From: Erythrophleum ivorense
Taxonomy: Eukaryota; Streptophyta; Magnoliopsida; Fabales; Fabaceae
Direction: 5' to 3'
NCBI GenBank assembly: GCA_026724425.1
Contig: JAIUCV010000001.1
Span: forward strand, 7,732,556 to 7,796,555
DNA length: 64,000 nt
Below, piece after piece: positions 25,492 to 37,706 of this stretch. A model generated the notes under the pieces. The model saw only the letters and a program-made list of their open reading frames with translations, ran no database searches and had not been told where the DNA came from. Every line of letters starts with the position of its first letter. The stretch's first letter is position 1. Position numbers and translations under genes: made by a program.

Positions 25492-26991
25492 AACAAGAAA
25501 CAATAATGTGCATGCTCTTTACATCTTTTTGAATTGTTCTTTATTCATCAGAATATCAATATGAAGCATACAAATATAAACATTAAATTGCTTGCTTCAT
25601 TCTAGAATGAGGAAACGAAATACCTCAAACAATATTTAAGGAACACAATTTTAATGATGCTCCTGTAGTTTACTGCTACTTATGTCTGCAAGGAATCATC
25701 CCAGAAACAACAGATTTTGTGACTCTATACAAATATTACTATGTGCTTCTTGTTAGAAGTCAATGAAAAGAAGATTAGGGTTGTTAAATTTCCTTAGATG
25801 TGTATATTTTAAGATTCTTTATATTTCTAAAACACACTACTCTAACACGGTAATAATTATATCTTCCATATTAGAGAAGCCTTGTCCAGAAAACCCAGGT
25901 ATCTATGTTCTCGTCTCCTATACGAATTTAGATTTTATACATCTAGTTTCCCAAATGGTAAGTTTTACAGAATATTTTGCTTCTCTAACAAAAGACATGC
26001 CATCCCCTCCCCTTTTTCATATAAAGCCAAGAGAAAAGGCTAAAGCCTGAGGACTTGCATTCAAAACGTTCTTTTGCTTGTAACTATAGGGAATAATGCA
26101 TCAGCACAATAAAAAACAATGATTTTCCTACTACAAACAATTTTCAGCAACTCATAGCATATTTAAACCAAGCCCATCATTTTCATTTCAAGGAAACAAT
26201 ATTACATGTATTTTAAAATTTGTAAGAATTCGCCGTAAATAGGCAAGGAAAAATGATTATCAAACTAATTGCCAAGAATTCACATTATCTCAGCTATACC
26301 TGCATACCAATATCAATTACACAGGGATACACGACACTATCGTAGGTCAACAACTGATTTTGGACATACCATGACATCAACATGTAATATCCATAAAAGT
26401 TTACAACAATTAGATACTGTAATTCCTCACCACTTTACCAAGTGCTGCTGTTTATTATTCCCCTTTCTGCACTGCATTATTCCTTGTCCAACCATGTTGT
26501 TTTATTACAAAAAATTCCCACCTTACCACTTAAGAAACCTTCTACCCCAACAATTTACCACTTCTCTGGTTTATTTATAACTGAATGTAAGACTTCGAAC
26601 ATCTAAGGTTAAATTTCAGACTTACAAACTCCTAACACGCATTGGTTCAAGTATATGGTGCAGTTTTAGCAGGAAGTGATCATTTGATATGACTGAACAA
26701 TCTTCTCTAAGATCATAAAGCAAGCATTAAACAATTTCAATTTTGGCAGATAAAAGCCGTAATGGCATCCACTTTTCAAGTTGTTCTATTATCAAACATG
26801 CATGAAAAAGCAATCACTACAATGACACTTATACATTAAAATATACACCTGTAAAAACAGTCAACCTGTTGTGCAGTCAACTTCTCTGACACAATATATA
26901 CAAGCATTTGCCAATCATTAATGATAGTTCAACATATATATATGTGTAACTTGAATTTGAGCTATAGTGTCTCACGTTGTCTTACGTTGTT
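25492..26991. other. 3' spacer of PPR copy 4
   Basis: Homologous to the 3' spacers of the other units. Likely contains the 3' UTR of the PPR gene. Plus-strand ORFs here (25763-26050, 26269-26580) lie in spacer DNA, are not preserved across units, and the second has no ATG. Confidence 0.55.
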
Positions 26992-28659
26992 TTATTTCTT
27001 CAATAAGTCTCCATCAATCATTCTGTGAAGAAGCTTCTCTGCCTTATCATTCTCATTTTTTCCAAGAAGATATCGAATAATTATCTCAAAAGTTACAAAA
27101 TTAGGGAGGCAACCATTCTCTTTCATTTTATCAAGCAGGGCAATTGCTTCAACAAATAAACCCTCTTTACAAAGTCCATGGATCATAGCAGTATATGCTT
27201 TGACATCTAGAGCATGGCCTTTGGCCAAAAGATATTGAAAAATCACCAGTGCATCATTTAGTCTACCACCTTTGCACAGACCACCGATAAGTATAGTGTA
27301 CGTGTACACATCAGGCTGAATTCCTTGATCGTCCATTTGCTGAAACAATGTAATAGCTTTGTCAAGACGTTGGCTTTTGCAAAATGCATCTAACAAGATA
27401 CTGTAAGTGACTATATCAGGGGGATGACCGCTATCATACATCTCATGAACAAAATCTTGCGCATATGAGATTCTCCCTGATTTGCACAAACCATCGATAA
27501 GAGAATTGTAAGTTACAGTATCAGGAACCAAATTTTTACAACGCATTTCTTTAAAGAGATCTATGGCTTCATCCATCATTTTTTTCTTAGAGTATGCATT
27601 GATCAAAATACTATAACTAACAATGTCAGGTGCCAAACCGCTTTTGATCATCTTATTAAATACTTCCTTTGTCGCAATGATATTATCCGTCAAACAATAC
27701 CCATCCATTAAAGCACTACAGGTAAGAGCATCAGGTTTTTGACCACACTTCACCATCCTAGCAAATATTGCTTGAGCTTCTGTGATTCTTCCTTCTTTAC
27801 AAAATGCATCAACCAGTATATTAAAGGTATAAACATTTGGGTTGATGTCTTTCCATACCATTTCATCGAACAATTGATTTGCTTCTTGCCATTGACCCAC
27901 GCTGCAGAAACCATGGATTAGACTGCTGTAGGTGATAACATTTGGAGATATCCCCCGGTCAATCATTTCAAAACACAAATCACGTGCCTCAGTCACAAGT
28001 CCATCTTTGCAGAGTCCATCGATGACTGTATTGTACATAACTACATTGGGCTGAACTACATGTCTCTCCATCTTTTGGAGCAATTTAATAGCAGATCTTG
28101 TTTTCCCAGTTTTACATAGACCATTGATTAAAGTGCCGTAAGTAACTGCGTCAAACTGAAATCTTTTTGCCATCAAGTCATCGTAGAAGTCTAGTGCTTC
28201 CCCAACCTTATGATTAAAACAGAGTCCTTTTATTAGTGTAGTCAAAGTCACCTTATCTGGTTGATAACCCATCTTGAGAATCTTCCCCAACTTAGAGAAA
28301 GCATAATCCATCTGACCCACATGGCAGTAGCAATTGATCAAGATGCTCAGGGTAACTAAACTTGGCGTGAATCCCTGGAACTCCGCTTGGGCAAAAAGTG
28401 AGATAGCAGTGGGATAATGTTTCATCTTGGCAATAGATCCTAAAATCTTATTAATTTGGAGTATGGAGGGTGCGGGACGCATACGGAGGGTGCGATTGAA
28501 TGAAGCGACAGCGTCAAGAATATTGCTTGGAGTAGGGGATACGGAATGAAGATAGGAGTAGAGATTGAGGGAAGAAGGGAAAGAGGGAATGAAAGTAGAT
28601 GTATAAAAAAAGAGAGGAGATTTCGGGAAGAAGTACCTTGCAGTAGTAGAAGATAGCAT
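26992..28659 (-). CDS. Rf-like P-class PPR protein, copy 4 (intact)
   Basis: A single open frame of 555 codons. I chose the ATG at 28659 because all four copies share this start and leader (MLSSTTARYFFPKSP here); the frame is open 42 codons further upstream, but that part is not conserved. The leader of about 60 residues is rich in Ser, Phe, Leu and aromatic residues with no early acids, as in mitochondrial presequences. It is followed by 14 tandem 35-residue motifs, from SILQINKILGS to the end at DGDLLKK. There is no E, DYW or SMR domain, so it is P class. Length, repeat number and tandem clustering match Rf-like (RFL) PPRs, which bind and process mitochondrial transcripts. Reading residues 5 and 35 of repeats 1-13 gives NS, SD, TD, GN, NN, SN, ND, SD, SD, ND, SD, TD, TN. 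The published code then suggests a target near C-G-G-N-Y-A-U-G-G-U-G-G-A (inference). It is the only copy in the cluster without a visible lesion. The target RNA is unknown. Confidence 0.92.
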   Translation of the reverse strand: MLSSTTARYFFPKSPLFFYTSTFIPSFPSSLNLYSYLHSVSPTPSNILDAVASFNRTLRMRPAPSILQINKILGSIAKMKHYPTAISLFAQAEFQGFTPSLVTLSILINCYCHVGQMDYAFSKLGKILKMGYQPDKVTLTTLIKGLCFNHKVGEALDFYDDLMAKRFQFDAVTYGTLINGLCKTGKTRSAIKLLQKMERHVVQPNVVMYNTVIDGLCKDGLVTEARDLCFEMIDRGISPNVITYSSLIHGFCSVGQWQEANQLFDEMVWKDINPNVYTFNILVDAFCKEGRITEAQAIFARMVKCGQKPDALTCSALMDGYCLTDNIIATKEVFNKMIKSGLAPDIVSYSILINAYSKKKMMDEAIDLFKEMRCKNLVPDTVTYNSLIDGLCKSGRISYAQDFVHEMYDSGHPPDIVTYSILLDAFCKSQRLDKAITLFQQMDDQGIQPDVYTYTILIGGLCKGGRLNDALVIFQYLLAKGHALDVKAYTAMIHGLCKEGLFVEAIALLDKMKENGCLPNFVTFEIIIRYLLGKNENDKAEKLLHRMIDGDLLKK

Positions 28660-29017
28660 CTTCGCTTCAAATTCGAAGAGGACTCTCTCCAATGCTTCTT
28701 CAGTCGTTGCGGAGACGGAGTTGTGTTTCGGAATGATACTGGTTCTGCTGCTTTCGACTTTCATATAATCTGCTAGGGCACGCACGGGGCCAGGGTTTTT
28801 TTTTTTTTTTCAAAATCACATTATTTGCGTTGTAATTTTTTGGAATTCAAAAATATTTATTTTGTTGAATGAATTTTTAAAAATGTTATATGATTTTGTT
28901 TATGATTTTTTTAGAATTATATATAATTTTTTAAACTAATTTTAATACGTTTTATTTAAAATATTACTTATAATTCAATAGTTTTTAGCTAATTAATAAT
29001 AATATTAACAGTGTAAT
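28660..29017. other. 5' flank of PPR copy 4
   Basis: Presumed promoter and 5' UTR. It differs from the other units: after about 28690 it lacks the TTCACCAAACAGGAAACGC stretch seen upstream of copies 2 and 3. A T-rich run is at about 28797-28810. The frame upstream of 28659 stays open to 28785, but without a conserved ATG. Confidence 0.5.
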
Positions 29018-32000
29018 TTACAGTAATGATAAAGGTCAAAGAGAGGTTTAAGTAAGAAATAAAATAATATCAGCATTTTTAAAGTATTTTAATCTTTTTA
29101 AATATAGAAAATTATTTTTACAATTTGAGAGTAGGAAGTTTCCGACATCTAGTAGAAATGAAAACATAAAATTTGATGTCCTGGTTTTGTATTGAAGTTC
29201 TTCTCAAGATTTCTGTGTTTTGACAAAACATACATGATAAGTCTTTGAAAATGAAACTGAAGATTTGTAATTTTTATTCTTGTATAATATGCGATTGGTT
29301 TTTAAGATAAATTACTCTTTTCTTTTTTATAAAAGATAGTCTGATTATATATTTCTTTCATCTGTTATAAATATATATAAATACTAAAATATTCTTAAAG
29401 ATAATATTAATTTATTTCATTAAAAACATAATTTATTAAATAAAATTTATTCCTTAAATTTTTATTTTAATGTTATTTATTTTATATTGAAAAATATAAA
29501 ATTTAATTTATTTCAAGCTTTTTAAAAAAGATTACTTTATATTTGTTAATATTTTTTAAATTATATAAGTAATAAACATAAGAGTATTTTAATCAAAATA
29601 ATATAATTATAATGTTTTTAATGGAATATCAATGTATTTTTCATTCTTGAATTAAAAAGTTTAATTTCAAAATAAAAGAAAAAAGTTGTGTCATTTGGAT
29701 ATTTTTCAAGGTTGGATTATGTAATTTACCCTACTTTTCATTATAGATTGAACAATATGTGGATGATTTTTGTTTTTATAATAAAAAAATTTTATTAAGA
29801 GGCTTACATCAAGTTGGTTTAAAAAATGTTAATTTATGAGATTGATAGAGTGAATGAGAAAATATTTTATTTAATTTTGAATTTAAATCTTTGAATTAAT
29901 ATTAAGAATTTTTTTTAATTGCAATAAACACATGTAGAGATACTCCTCTAAAATCTTTTGAAAAAAAAAATTGGTCATTGATATGTAAGCTGTACAGATA
30001 ATATTCTTTTTAGACCAAACATGAAAAAGGTAAAAAACATTATAAACGAATGATTAGAAACAAAAACTAAAAAGGGAATGGTTGGGAAATCGATCGAAAT
30101 TCAAGGCTAGAATCTTGCATTCTTCAAAATGTGACATCACCATAATTAATTTATTGATATTTATTTACTTGTTAAATTTTTAAGTTTTACTTAATTATAT
30201 AATTATGAAAAATATTAATAAATTTGTAGCTGAGTAATTAAATATAGATAAAATTTGTTAAAATTGTTATTTTCAAATTATTTTATTAGTTATTGCTGTG
30301 TAAATTTATCTATGTAATTATAGTATTTTATTTATATAAATTAATAATTTCAAAAATTATAAAATAAAATAATTATTACTGAAAATAGCATGTAAGATTT
30401 TGTATTTTATTTGTAATTTTTTTAAATTATGATAAATTCAATTATCATTTATTTGAATCTATGAGTTGATGTGTATCATGGTAATAAAGAGACTTAACAC
30501 AAACCAATAAATATCTATATTGGACCCATTATTCATTTAATGGTCAAGAAACTTCAATTAATTATTGAAATGCATATATATATATATATATATATAACCT
30601 GTTAAAATATCTCTGTTCATCCTACTTTGCCCACCAAAACACTGTCGCTCAGCCACTTTTGTACTGTGTTGGGATTTTTGTTTTCCTCTCTTATGCTTTT
30701 TTTTTAATATAAATTTTTATCTTTTTTTTTAAGTATCTACAATTACACAAAACTCGCATCTTATTTCAAATAAAACTCATTCATTTACAACTTTTGGAAA
30801 TTAAAGCAATGAAGCCCAAGCCCACAGAACATTATAATCATACGCAATACAGTTGGCACACAATGAAATTTAAAGTCAACATTGCCTAGAATTATTTTTG
30901 AAGTAAATTTTATGATAATAATAAATTTTGGACCTGCCCTATGCGGACATTAATTTCCTTTTGTAGGAAAATGAGAAAGGTGGGTGATTTGCTATTATCT
31001 ACTATAACTAGTATAAATAGTGCTGTTTACTTGTTAATAGCCTGATTGTCATTTGCTAGTTTGATTGTCGTTAATAGCCTTTGAAATTATGTAGAAACAT
31101 TTTCTTATACTAAGAGAGTTATTCTTGACTTTAAAAACATTTAAATGACGATGAATAGGGAGTTTTGGTAATCTGAAATTGGTTGAGTCTTCAATATCTT
31201 TTTTTTTTTTTTAATTTAAGTTCCTCTTACTTAGTGATAAAAACTTTTTGCTTCTTATCATTCTTTTTTCCTCAGGGTCTATCGAATCAATCTAATGTTC
31301 TTGTTTGCGGTATGTATACTTATCATTTAAGAATTAAGACTTAATTTTTTTTTTTAAATTTTGTATTTCAAGATTATTTATCTGAATCATCGTAGGGCAC
31401 ATCATAAGTATTTGAATCACCTAGTACACTCTAATTGCAATAAGTTTCAATGCTCCTGAAGGATTCTATTGGGAAACTCGTAAATACATTCATATCAATT
31501 GGGATTTAAAACAACAGAAAGGCATTACCATCATTTCTAACTTATCACCATTCTTTTGCACGCAGTACAAAGCAAACAAACAGGTAAGAATTCTTGTAGA
31601 TTGGAAGCGACTAGGTCAGAAGTCAAGGGTTTGTAAAAATAATGCTTAAAAACATTTTGATCCCCCTAGTTTCATAGAATTCAATTTAACTTTCTTAATC
31701 CAAAAGCAGGTAATATTGTACTCCTATTTTACAAAACAATACCATTTTGCCCTTCCATCACATCATCTATCCAAAATTTAACACGAAACAAAACAATTTG
31801 CTAACGTAAACATTACTTGTCACCATTAGCTCAAATTCAAATTTTTTGTTTAAATGAGTAGATGGTCAAATTTGGCATCAAATTTTACATGGAGATATTA
31901 CAGAATAGTGAAGGGGAACCTTGTCAATCTTAAACTATAGTAATCAAATTAAAATTTTTATGAAACTAAAAAGATCAAAAGTATATTTACACCTAAAATA

Positions 32001-32306
32001 AAACCATGCAATGCAAAGAAATCAACATGATGTCAAACATAGGTGATTCTAAGTGACCAAAACAGGCAATAAAGAACCATTAATTCTCTTGCCTACAATT
32101 CCATTATTCATATGTAAAGATATAAACATGAGCTAATATATGGACATGCTCTAATAAATGATGCAGACAAATTGTCATAAACAAATGTAACTTCCAAATT
32201 TGATGCTCTAGCTCCTTTTATTGAAGAAGTAACAACAACTTGCATCTTGATTTTCCATAAAAACAATCTAAATATTCTTCACCAACAAGATATAGAAAAC
32301 AAGTCT
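29018..32306. repeat. 3.4-kb duplicated block, copy 2 (partner 13715-17165)
   Basis: This is the spacer between the intact hydrolase and PPR copy 4. It matches 13715-17165 nearly base for base with scattered changes, and the homology runs on into hydrolase exon 9 to about 32440. Because it is continuous with the intact gene, it is likely the source copy. It contains the AT microsatellite (30574-30597) and a MITE-like element (31650-32000). No coding gene. Confidence 0.85.
31650..32000. mobile_element. Short inverted-repeat element (MITE-like), copy C
   Basis: The counterpart of the element at 16335-16715, with the same ends and a shorter middle (about 35 bases are missing near the right arm). 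It shows the same reverse-complement arms, with GATC next to the AAAAGTATATTT end. Confidence 0.6.
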
Positions 32307-35300
32307 TCATCGAGAGGAAGAAGAATTATGTTTTGAGCTGTAATCATCAAGCCAAGTTATAATATCATTGAAAACCTCAATTATTACTTCATCAGGTTCA
32401 CCTTCAAGAAGAGAATGGTAAGCATCCTTGTAAACCTTAAGCTTCTTTTCAGAACTGCTTGCTTTCTTGTATAACAATTTGCTTACAGAAGGATCCGTTA
32501 CAGTATCAGACTTCCCGTGAAGGATTAACAATGGTAGTGAAACCTGTAAAACCAATAAATGTGAAACTACAAATTTTATTACTCTATTTTTGTAAGGCTA
32601 AATTCTATTAGAAAAGGAGACATAATTTTATGTTTTAAAAAAGGATTCTATAAAAGTAAGCTCAACCCCAAAAACCCAATATTTCTAAACTAATAAGCTT
32701 GTTAATTTAATTAAATTCTAAGAACCAAACCATTATGGAATGAAAAAACAAAAGCTCTAAGCAAATTAACCATTTTTGTTTGTGCCCATGGGCATTTTAT
32801 AACAAGACTCACAGTTCAACATATAAGCACTTGCAGAAGCAATGCAATGATATATTGCACAGAACCAAAGGCAGCAATAGTTCACTGAGACAAGCAAAAG
32901 CAATGTCACCTACTTTTAAACTGGAAAGACCAAATTGAAACTTCTACGAAAACAAAGGGACCAAAAGTGTATCTGAAATATCTCCTAAAACAGTCTAGGG
33001 AGCAGTTTGTGCATAAAGGTGTAGTACATTATACATTTTAACAACAAAATAGAGACAAGTCAGAAGTTAGCATACTTCTTCCAATCGCCGTTCTATTTCT
33101 TGAGTAGTTCTAAGCATTTCTAAAGCAGTTAGTAAGCGTGGATTATCCTTGTAAGCAACAATATTATAGGCTGCCTACAAAGAGACAATGGAAAAATGTC
33201 AAGTATAGATAAATAAAAAAGTGAAGCAACCAAGTTGAAAGAAAAGAATTGGAAGACAAAACTGCATTTGAAAGCTCAGGTAGAAGGAAAGATGCCACAA
33301 CCCCAAGCATCTTCAATGTAAGGCAGAAATTGGAAGATAAAGATGCAGTTCAGGTAAAAAAAAAACCAGTTCCCTCTTCTTTAATTCTCTGAATGCAGCC
33401 GCAGCTAAATCTTTTTGTGGAACTAACTTCTGCTTTGGAAGAACATTGGCTACAGCAATCAGGATCTGAGTGAGCAACCACGGTGGGGTCATGTCATCTG
33501 CAATCTACGTAGAGCTTAACAGTTAAAAGGAGATCAAGGAAAAGTCTGCCACGACTCTTAAGATATGTTTGAATTGAGGATAACAGATGAGAAGTGATGA
33601 CACAAACTGTAAGATTTAAATCTAAATCAAAGAAAATGTACAAATTAAAAGCTCACTTCCCTTCTCTTTCATTCTCTTCAATTCAAACATACCCTAAAGC
33701 CAGTTTAGGTTTAGGATTTATACTTTACACATAGGTGCAACAAGAACGGCACCGTCCCATGCCTTGGGTTGTTTTAGGTGCATCTTTAAAACAACAGCTC
33801 CACCCATAGATTGTCCGAAGAGGAAGCTTGGAAGAGAACGGATCTCCGGGTTTTCTGCCATAAAATGAGTAAAAATGTTTGCATAAATATTAAAATCAGT
33901 AGTATCCAATTTCCCTTGGTATTAAATTGTTTGCAATGTAACATGTTACAAATTATTTAATAACAATTTGTAGAGAATGAAAAATTTTAGTTTACATGCA
34001 AAATATGCCTTCGTTGTTAAGGCCACAATTCTAATTTCCAGCCTAAGATGCATATGTTAGAAAAAGAACAAATTAGAGTCAGACCTTTCTTAGAACTCGT
34101 AATGACACTTGTTAGTATTTTTTTAACAGTTTTTTTAACCAATCAAGAGAAGAATTATATAAGATATCCAAATAATTCTTCCATATGCAGAACTTAAAAT
34201 CAGTTGATACGTTAGAAACTGTCTAAAATGGGAGAAAGAGGCCTCAGCCCATGAAAAGGAGATGGAAAAACTTCAGCCTAACAAATTCCTTTTCATAAAG
34301 ATCAACACATTTCCTTGTTTGTTCTCAAGTCCTTACATTTACAGTAATGCCAACATTCACTCCTCAGAAACAGAACATTGAAATTTCAAAAAAAAAAAAA
34401 ACCCTGTAAATTAACACCTTAAAAAATATAGCTGTTTTTTAAACCAAAAAACTCAATCATTTTTGTTTTGGCTCCTCTAAAGTTCTTCATTAACCTTTCA
34501 ATAATGGGGTATTACTTCATATAGACTACTTTTCAGAAGGAAAACTGTAAAAGAGTTAAACAAACAAAAGAAGTTATTCATTAGCACAAGATCCCTTAAG
34601 TCTAATGTACACAGAACACCATGACACAATGTCACTGCCCATTCTTGGAAAGATATGGGATCCCCTTTCTATTAGTTTTTTGGGTTTATTTGGCTCTGAT
34701 TGGGATTTGAACTCAGATTTAGTCCTAGAGACGCCTTTAGTGCCATTGAGGCATTCAGGCAAAACTTAATGGTTATCCTCTAGTGCCATTGAGGCAAAGT
34801 TTATTGGTTATCCCCTTTCTTTTAATAAAATTTGTGCTACTCAACAAATTTGCCAGGATAGAATATGACCAACTAATAGTAGTAAGACAGCGTTTGTGGT
34901 GGTTTAAGTACCTTTCACTTTGGAATAATGCTCAATCACATCATCAACAAGACTATCAAAACTTGGAATATAGCAATGGAGACCTTCTGAAAGACCAAAT
35001 CCTGGATAATCCATAGCAAAAACTCCATATCCAGATGATACCAGCTTTCTAGCTATTCCTGAAAATATATCCATAATATAACTAGGTTGGTAATAATCAA
35101 CAATGTAACTAAATTGAATTACTCCTAACTAAGTTCTTAATACCAGCCACATGCCTTCAAAGAAGAAAGTGCAAGTGTCTCCATAGCCATGGCAATAAAA
35201 CACCACTGCTTTGGGCCTAGATGTTTCAGGAAGCCAGCTTTTGGTAAAGATTTCAATACCCCTCGTGTTCACCTCATATGACTGTAATCATGGCAAAAAT

Positions 35301-37064
35301 TGAAACAAACGGGGAGAATGAGGAAAAATATTTATTTTATTCCCATAGTACCACAAAAGTTGAAAACTGCTGCCATTTATATTTTGACAAATAAGAATTT
35401 ACCTCTAAAATTTAGAATTCAACCCAGTCATGATTTAAAATAGATTACATGACTTCTTAAAAAAAAATACATGACAATATATAATTGGCAGTAGTACTCA
35501 TTGCTTAGTAGTAAAGGAGTATCGAAAACGAAGTGGATATAGGGGTGGCAAAAGTGGATAATGCCAAGGAGGCATTGACGATTCACACTTACACCAGGTC
35601 AAGCTCCCTATCGAGCAAAGTCCTAAGTAATAACTAAAATTTATAATTGCTTTAGTCTAAAGATTTCTTACCTCCTTCATTTTCAGTCCATCACATGGCG
35701 TCTGCGTACCACATTCAAGCACAAAGGAATGAACATCAGCATTTAAAGAAAACAAAGCTTCTCTAAGTGCTCAAGGCGTATGAGATAGATTGTCAACACC
35801 AGAAATTGATGGATTTGAAGGTCTATGGAGAGGACAAAAAATGTCACAAATCACAATGCACAATGCACACGATTATGCTTATTTTACAGGAAGAGAGGAA
35901 GGTACAAGACTAAAGTCTACAAGAAAAACATAATAATGAACAACCAATAACTTCAATAGGCACTATATATCTAAAGATCACTCAATTTTCTTAGTTACTA
36001 AAATTTTATCTTGATTATTGAACAGTTTACGTGGCATTTAAATTTCGAAAGGCCAGGAGACTTGAAATCTCAAAGTAGTCTAGGTGGAACCAAAACCAAG
36101 GTTTCAACTACCCAAAGGGTTAGTTGAGTTAGCAAGATAAGATAACATCTCATATTAACAGACTTGGTTTGACTCTTCATAGGAAGATGCTAGAATTAAA
36201 ATCCCAAATATATTAAGCTAATGTAAAGAATATATTCTTGAGATTATCCGAAGATGGATTTTAGTTAGAACAAAGTTTAAAGATGCCCCAATCTATAATG
36301 ACCAAAAAATACCAAGGTTTCAACTATCACGTACGATATTATTAATGTCCTCAGAACTAAAGAAAAGCTAAGGTGAGAAAAAAAAAGGGATTTATTATCA
36401 GCTGGATCCGGTCTACCCAGAAACAGATAGAATCCATATTAGCAGGTAAAAAGAAGTGAAAACAAATTTTAAAATGCAACACATACACACAAAACAAAAC
36501 TGATAATGTGATTCGTCAATTTCTCAAACAAAAACAAATTATAACAATCCTTTAGCTAAGAGATATTGCATCCCTCAATTCGAATCTCGCAGTCGGAGTC
36601 AAAATTAACAAGAAAACAAGACCAAATTATAAGCAAACTGATATAACACCATACCTTAAACAGTATATGGTCAATCCCAAGTTGAAAGTGCTTGAAGGCC
36701 TCACGAGCCCGCCTTCTAGCGGGAACTTCATCCATATTAGCATCCAAAATCTTCTGCAATTCATCATCAACCCCAGGAAACCTCATTCTCGGTGCCAATT
36801 CTTTTCTCCTTTTCCTCCTACTTTGAAAACAAACACTAGCCCTGAATCCTACAAACAATTCCAAACACTGAAATTCAGAAACAGAACCATATGAAATGAA
36901 ACCCAGAAAAATAGGCGAAAAATTTTCACCGTTTGGGGAAGAATAATGCAAGTGACGGGAACAGAATATTCAAAAGCAGAAGTTCTTGTGTTTTTCCTTA
37001 TTTTAATATTACCATCGGAAAGGTGGGCGCGGCGTCTGTAAAGCTTTGATGGCGTCAAAGCCAT
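32307..37064 (-). CDS. Monoacylglycerol-lipase-type alpha/beta hydrolase, 9 exons, plastid-type leader
   Basis: I joined nine exons in frame (high to low coordinates): 37013-37064, 36655-36848, 35672-35701, 35155-35281, 34912-35058, 33724-33854, 33367-33504, 33076-33174, 32307-32543; 1155 bases, 384 residues. All junctions keep phase. Introns are GT-AG except intron 4, which starts GC. Family marks include YCHGYGDTCTFFFEG (oxyanion region), the DYPGFGLSEG segment, the nucleophile elbow FLFGQSMGGA, APMCKIADDM, LILHGKSDTVTDP (triad Asp) and DAYHSLLEGE (triad His). These place it in the plant MAGL / caffeoylshikimate-esterase-like family, which hydrolyses monoacylglycerols, lysophospholipids or related esters; the substrate is not deducible here. 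The N-terminus (MALTPSKLYRRRAHLSD then GFRASVCF) is basic and hydroxylated, like a chloroplast transit peptide, which suggests a longer plastid-type member. The gene appears intact; its last three exons are the source of the fragments in the PPR array. The exon 7 donor is in a long T run (after CTG), so that boundary is the least certain. Confidence 0.9.
35082..35155 (-). other. Non-canonical GC-AG intron (intron 4 of the hydrolase)
   Basis: After TTTGAAG, at 35155 in the gene sense, the intron begins GCATGT. The next exon starts at 35058 after TTTTCAG. Only this choice joins the conserved FFFEG and GIARKL segments in phase 1. GC donors are a known minor class in plants. The intron itself is about 96 bases; the range given marks the donor side. 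Confidence 0.75.
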
Positions 37065-37241
37065 ATGGGTTTGATTATTAGTTTATTGTGAACGAGAAAG
37101 ACTGCAAGGGAGAGAGAAAATCCGAAGAATATGGCAAATCTGACTGAGGCAAAGAAGTGGGATGTGGGGAGGTAGCATCTCTGGGTGGACGATAATTTCA
37201 GTTAAAAATTATTCAAATTTTTTTAAAATATTATATATATT
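37065..37241 (-). promoter_or_regulatory. Hydrolase promoter-proximal region
   Basis: Upstream of the ATG at 37064. In the gene sense a TATATATAATATTTT stretch lies at about 37226-37241, some 165-175 bases before the ATG, a plausible TATA box. The flank duplicated around the viral insertion starts immediately upstream, at 37242. Confidence 0.45.
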
Positions 37242-37706
37242 TACTTTGGTCTTTTAAACTATGAGGTTGATTATGGATGGTGGGATTTGATTATTGTTTG
37301 AAAATTCATTCGCCTTGTTGGACACGTAACTTGGGTTCCTCTTCATGAGCATATAATAGGGAAGAAGAAGAAGATAATGGACGGCCGTTGCAAGTAAGAA
37401 ACACTTGCGCTCTTTTCATTTGATGTTGTCACTTGCGCAAAGGCAACGCAAACTAACTTTGACACTGCATCTTTTGTATAGCTGTATTTTATATTTTATA
37501 TTTTTTCAAAGAAAACATTTGAAAAGGGAAAAAAATGAGAAAAAGAAACAAATTTTTTTCTTTTATTATTTAATTTTATGAAAAGAAGAAAGTGTATATT
37601 TAATCAGATATTAAATTATTTTAATATTTTTCATATAATTAAATATATTTATCATGAACATAATATATCTTATCTCTATTTATTTATATAAATATAAATA
37701 TACATT
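37242..37706. repeat. Host direct duplication flanking the viral insert, left copy
   Basis: About 465 bases, from TACTTTGGTC to ATATACATT, repeated in the same orientation at 43272-43737. I count about ten single-base differences and one extra A in the right copy, so roughly 98% identity. The viral insert lies exactly between the copies. The sequence is ordinary AT-rich host DNA from the hydrolase upstream region. Confidence 0.92.

Noticed and set aside
28660..28785. Longer N-terminus for PPR copy 4
   Set aside because: The frame is open here, but the first codon is GTG and the extension is not shared by the other copies, whereas the ATG at 28659 is.
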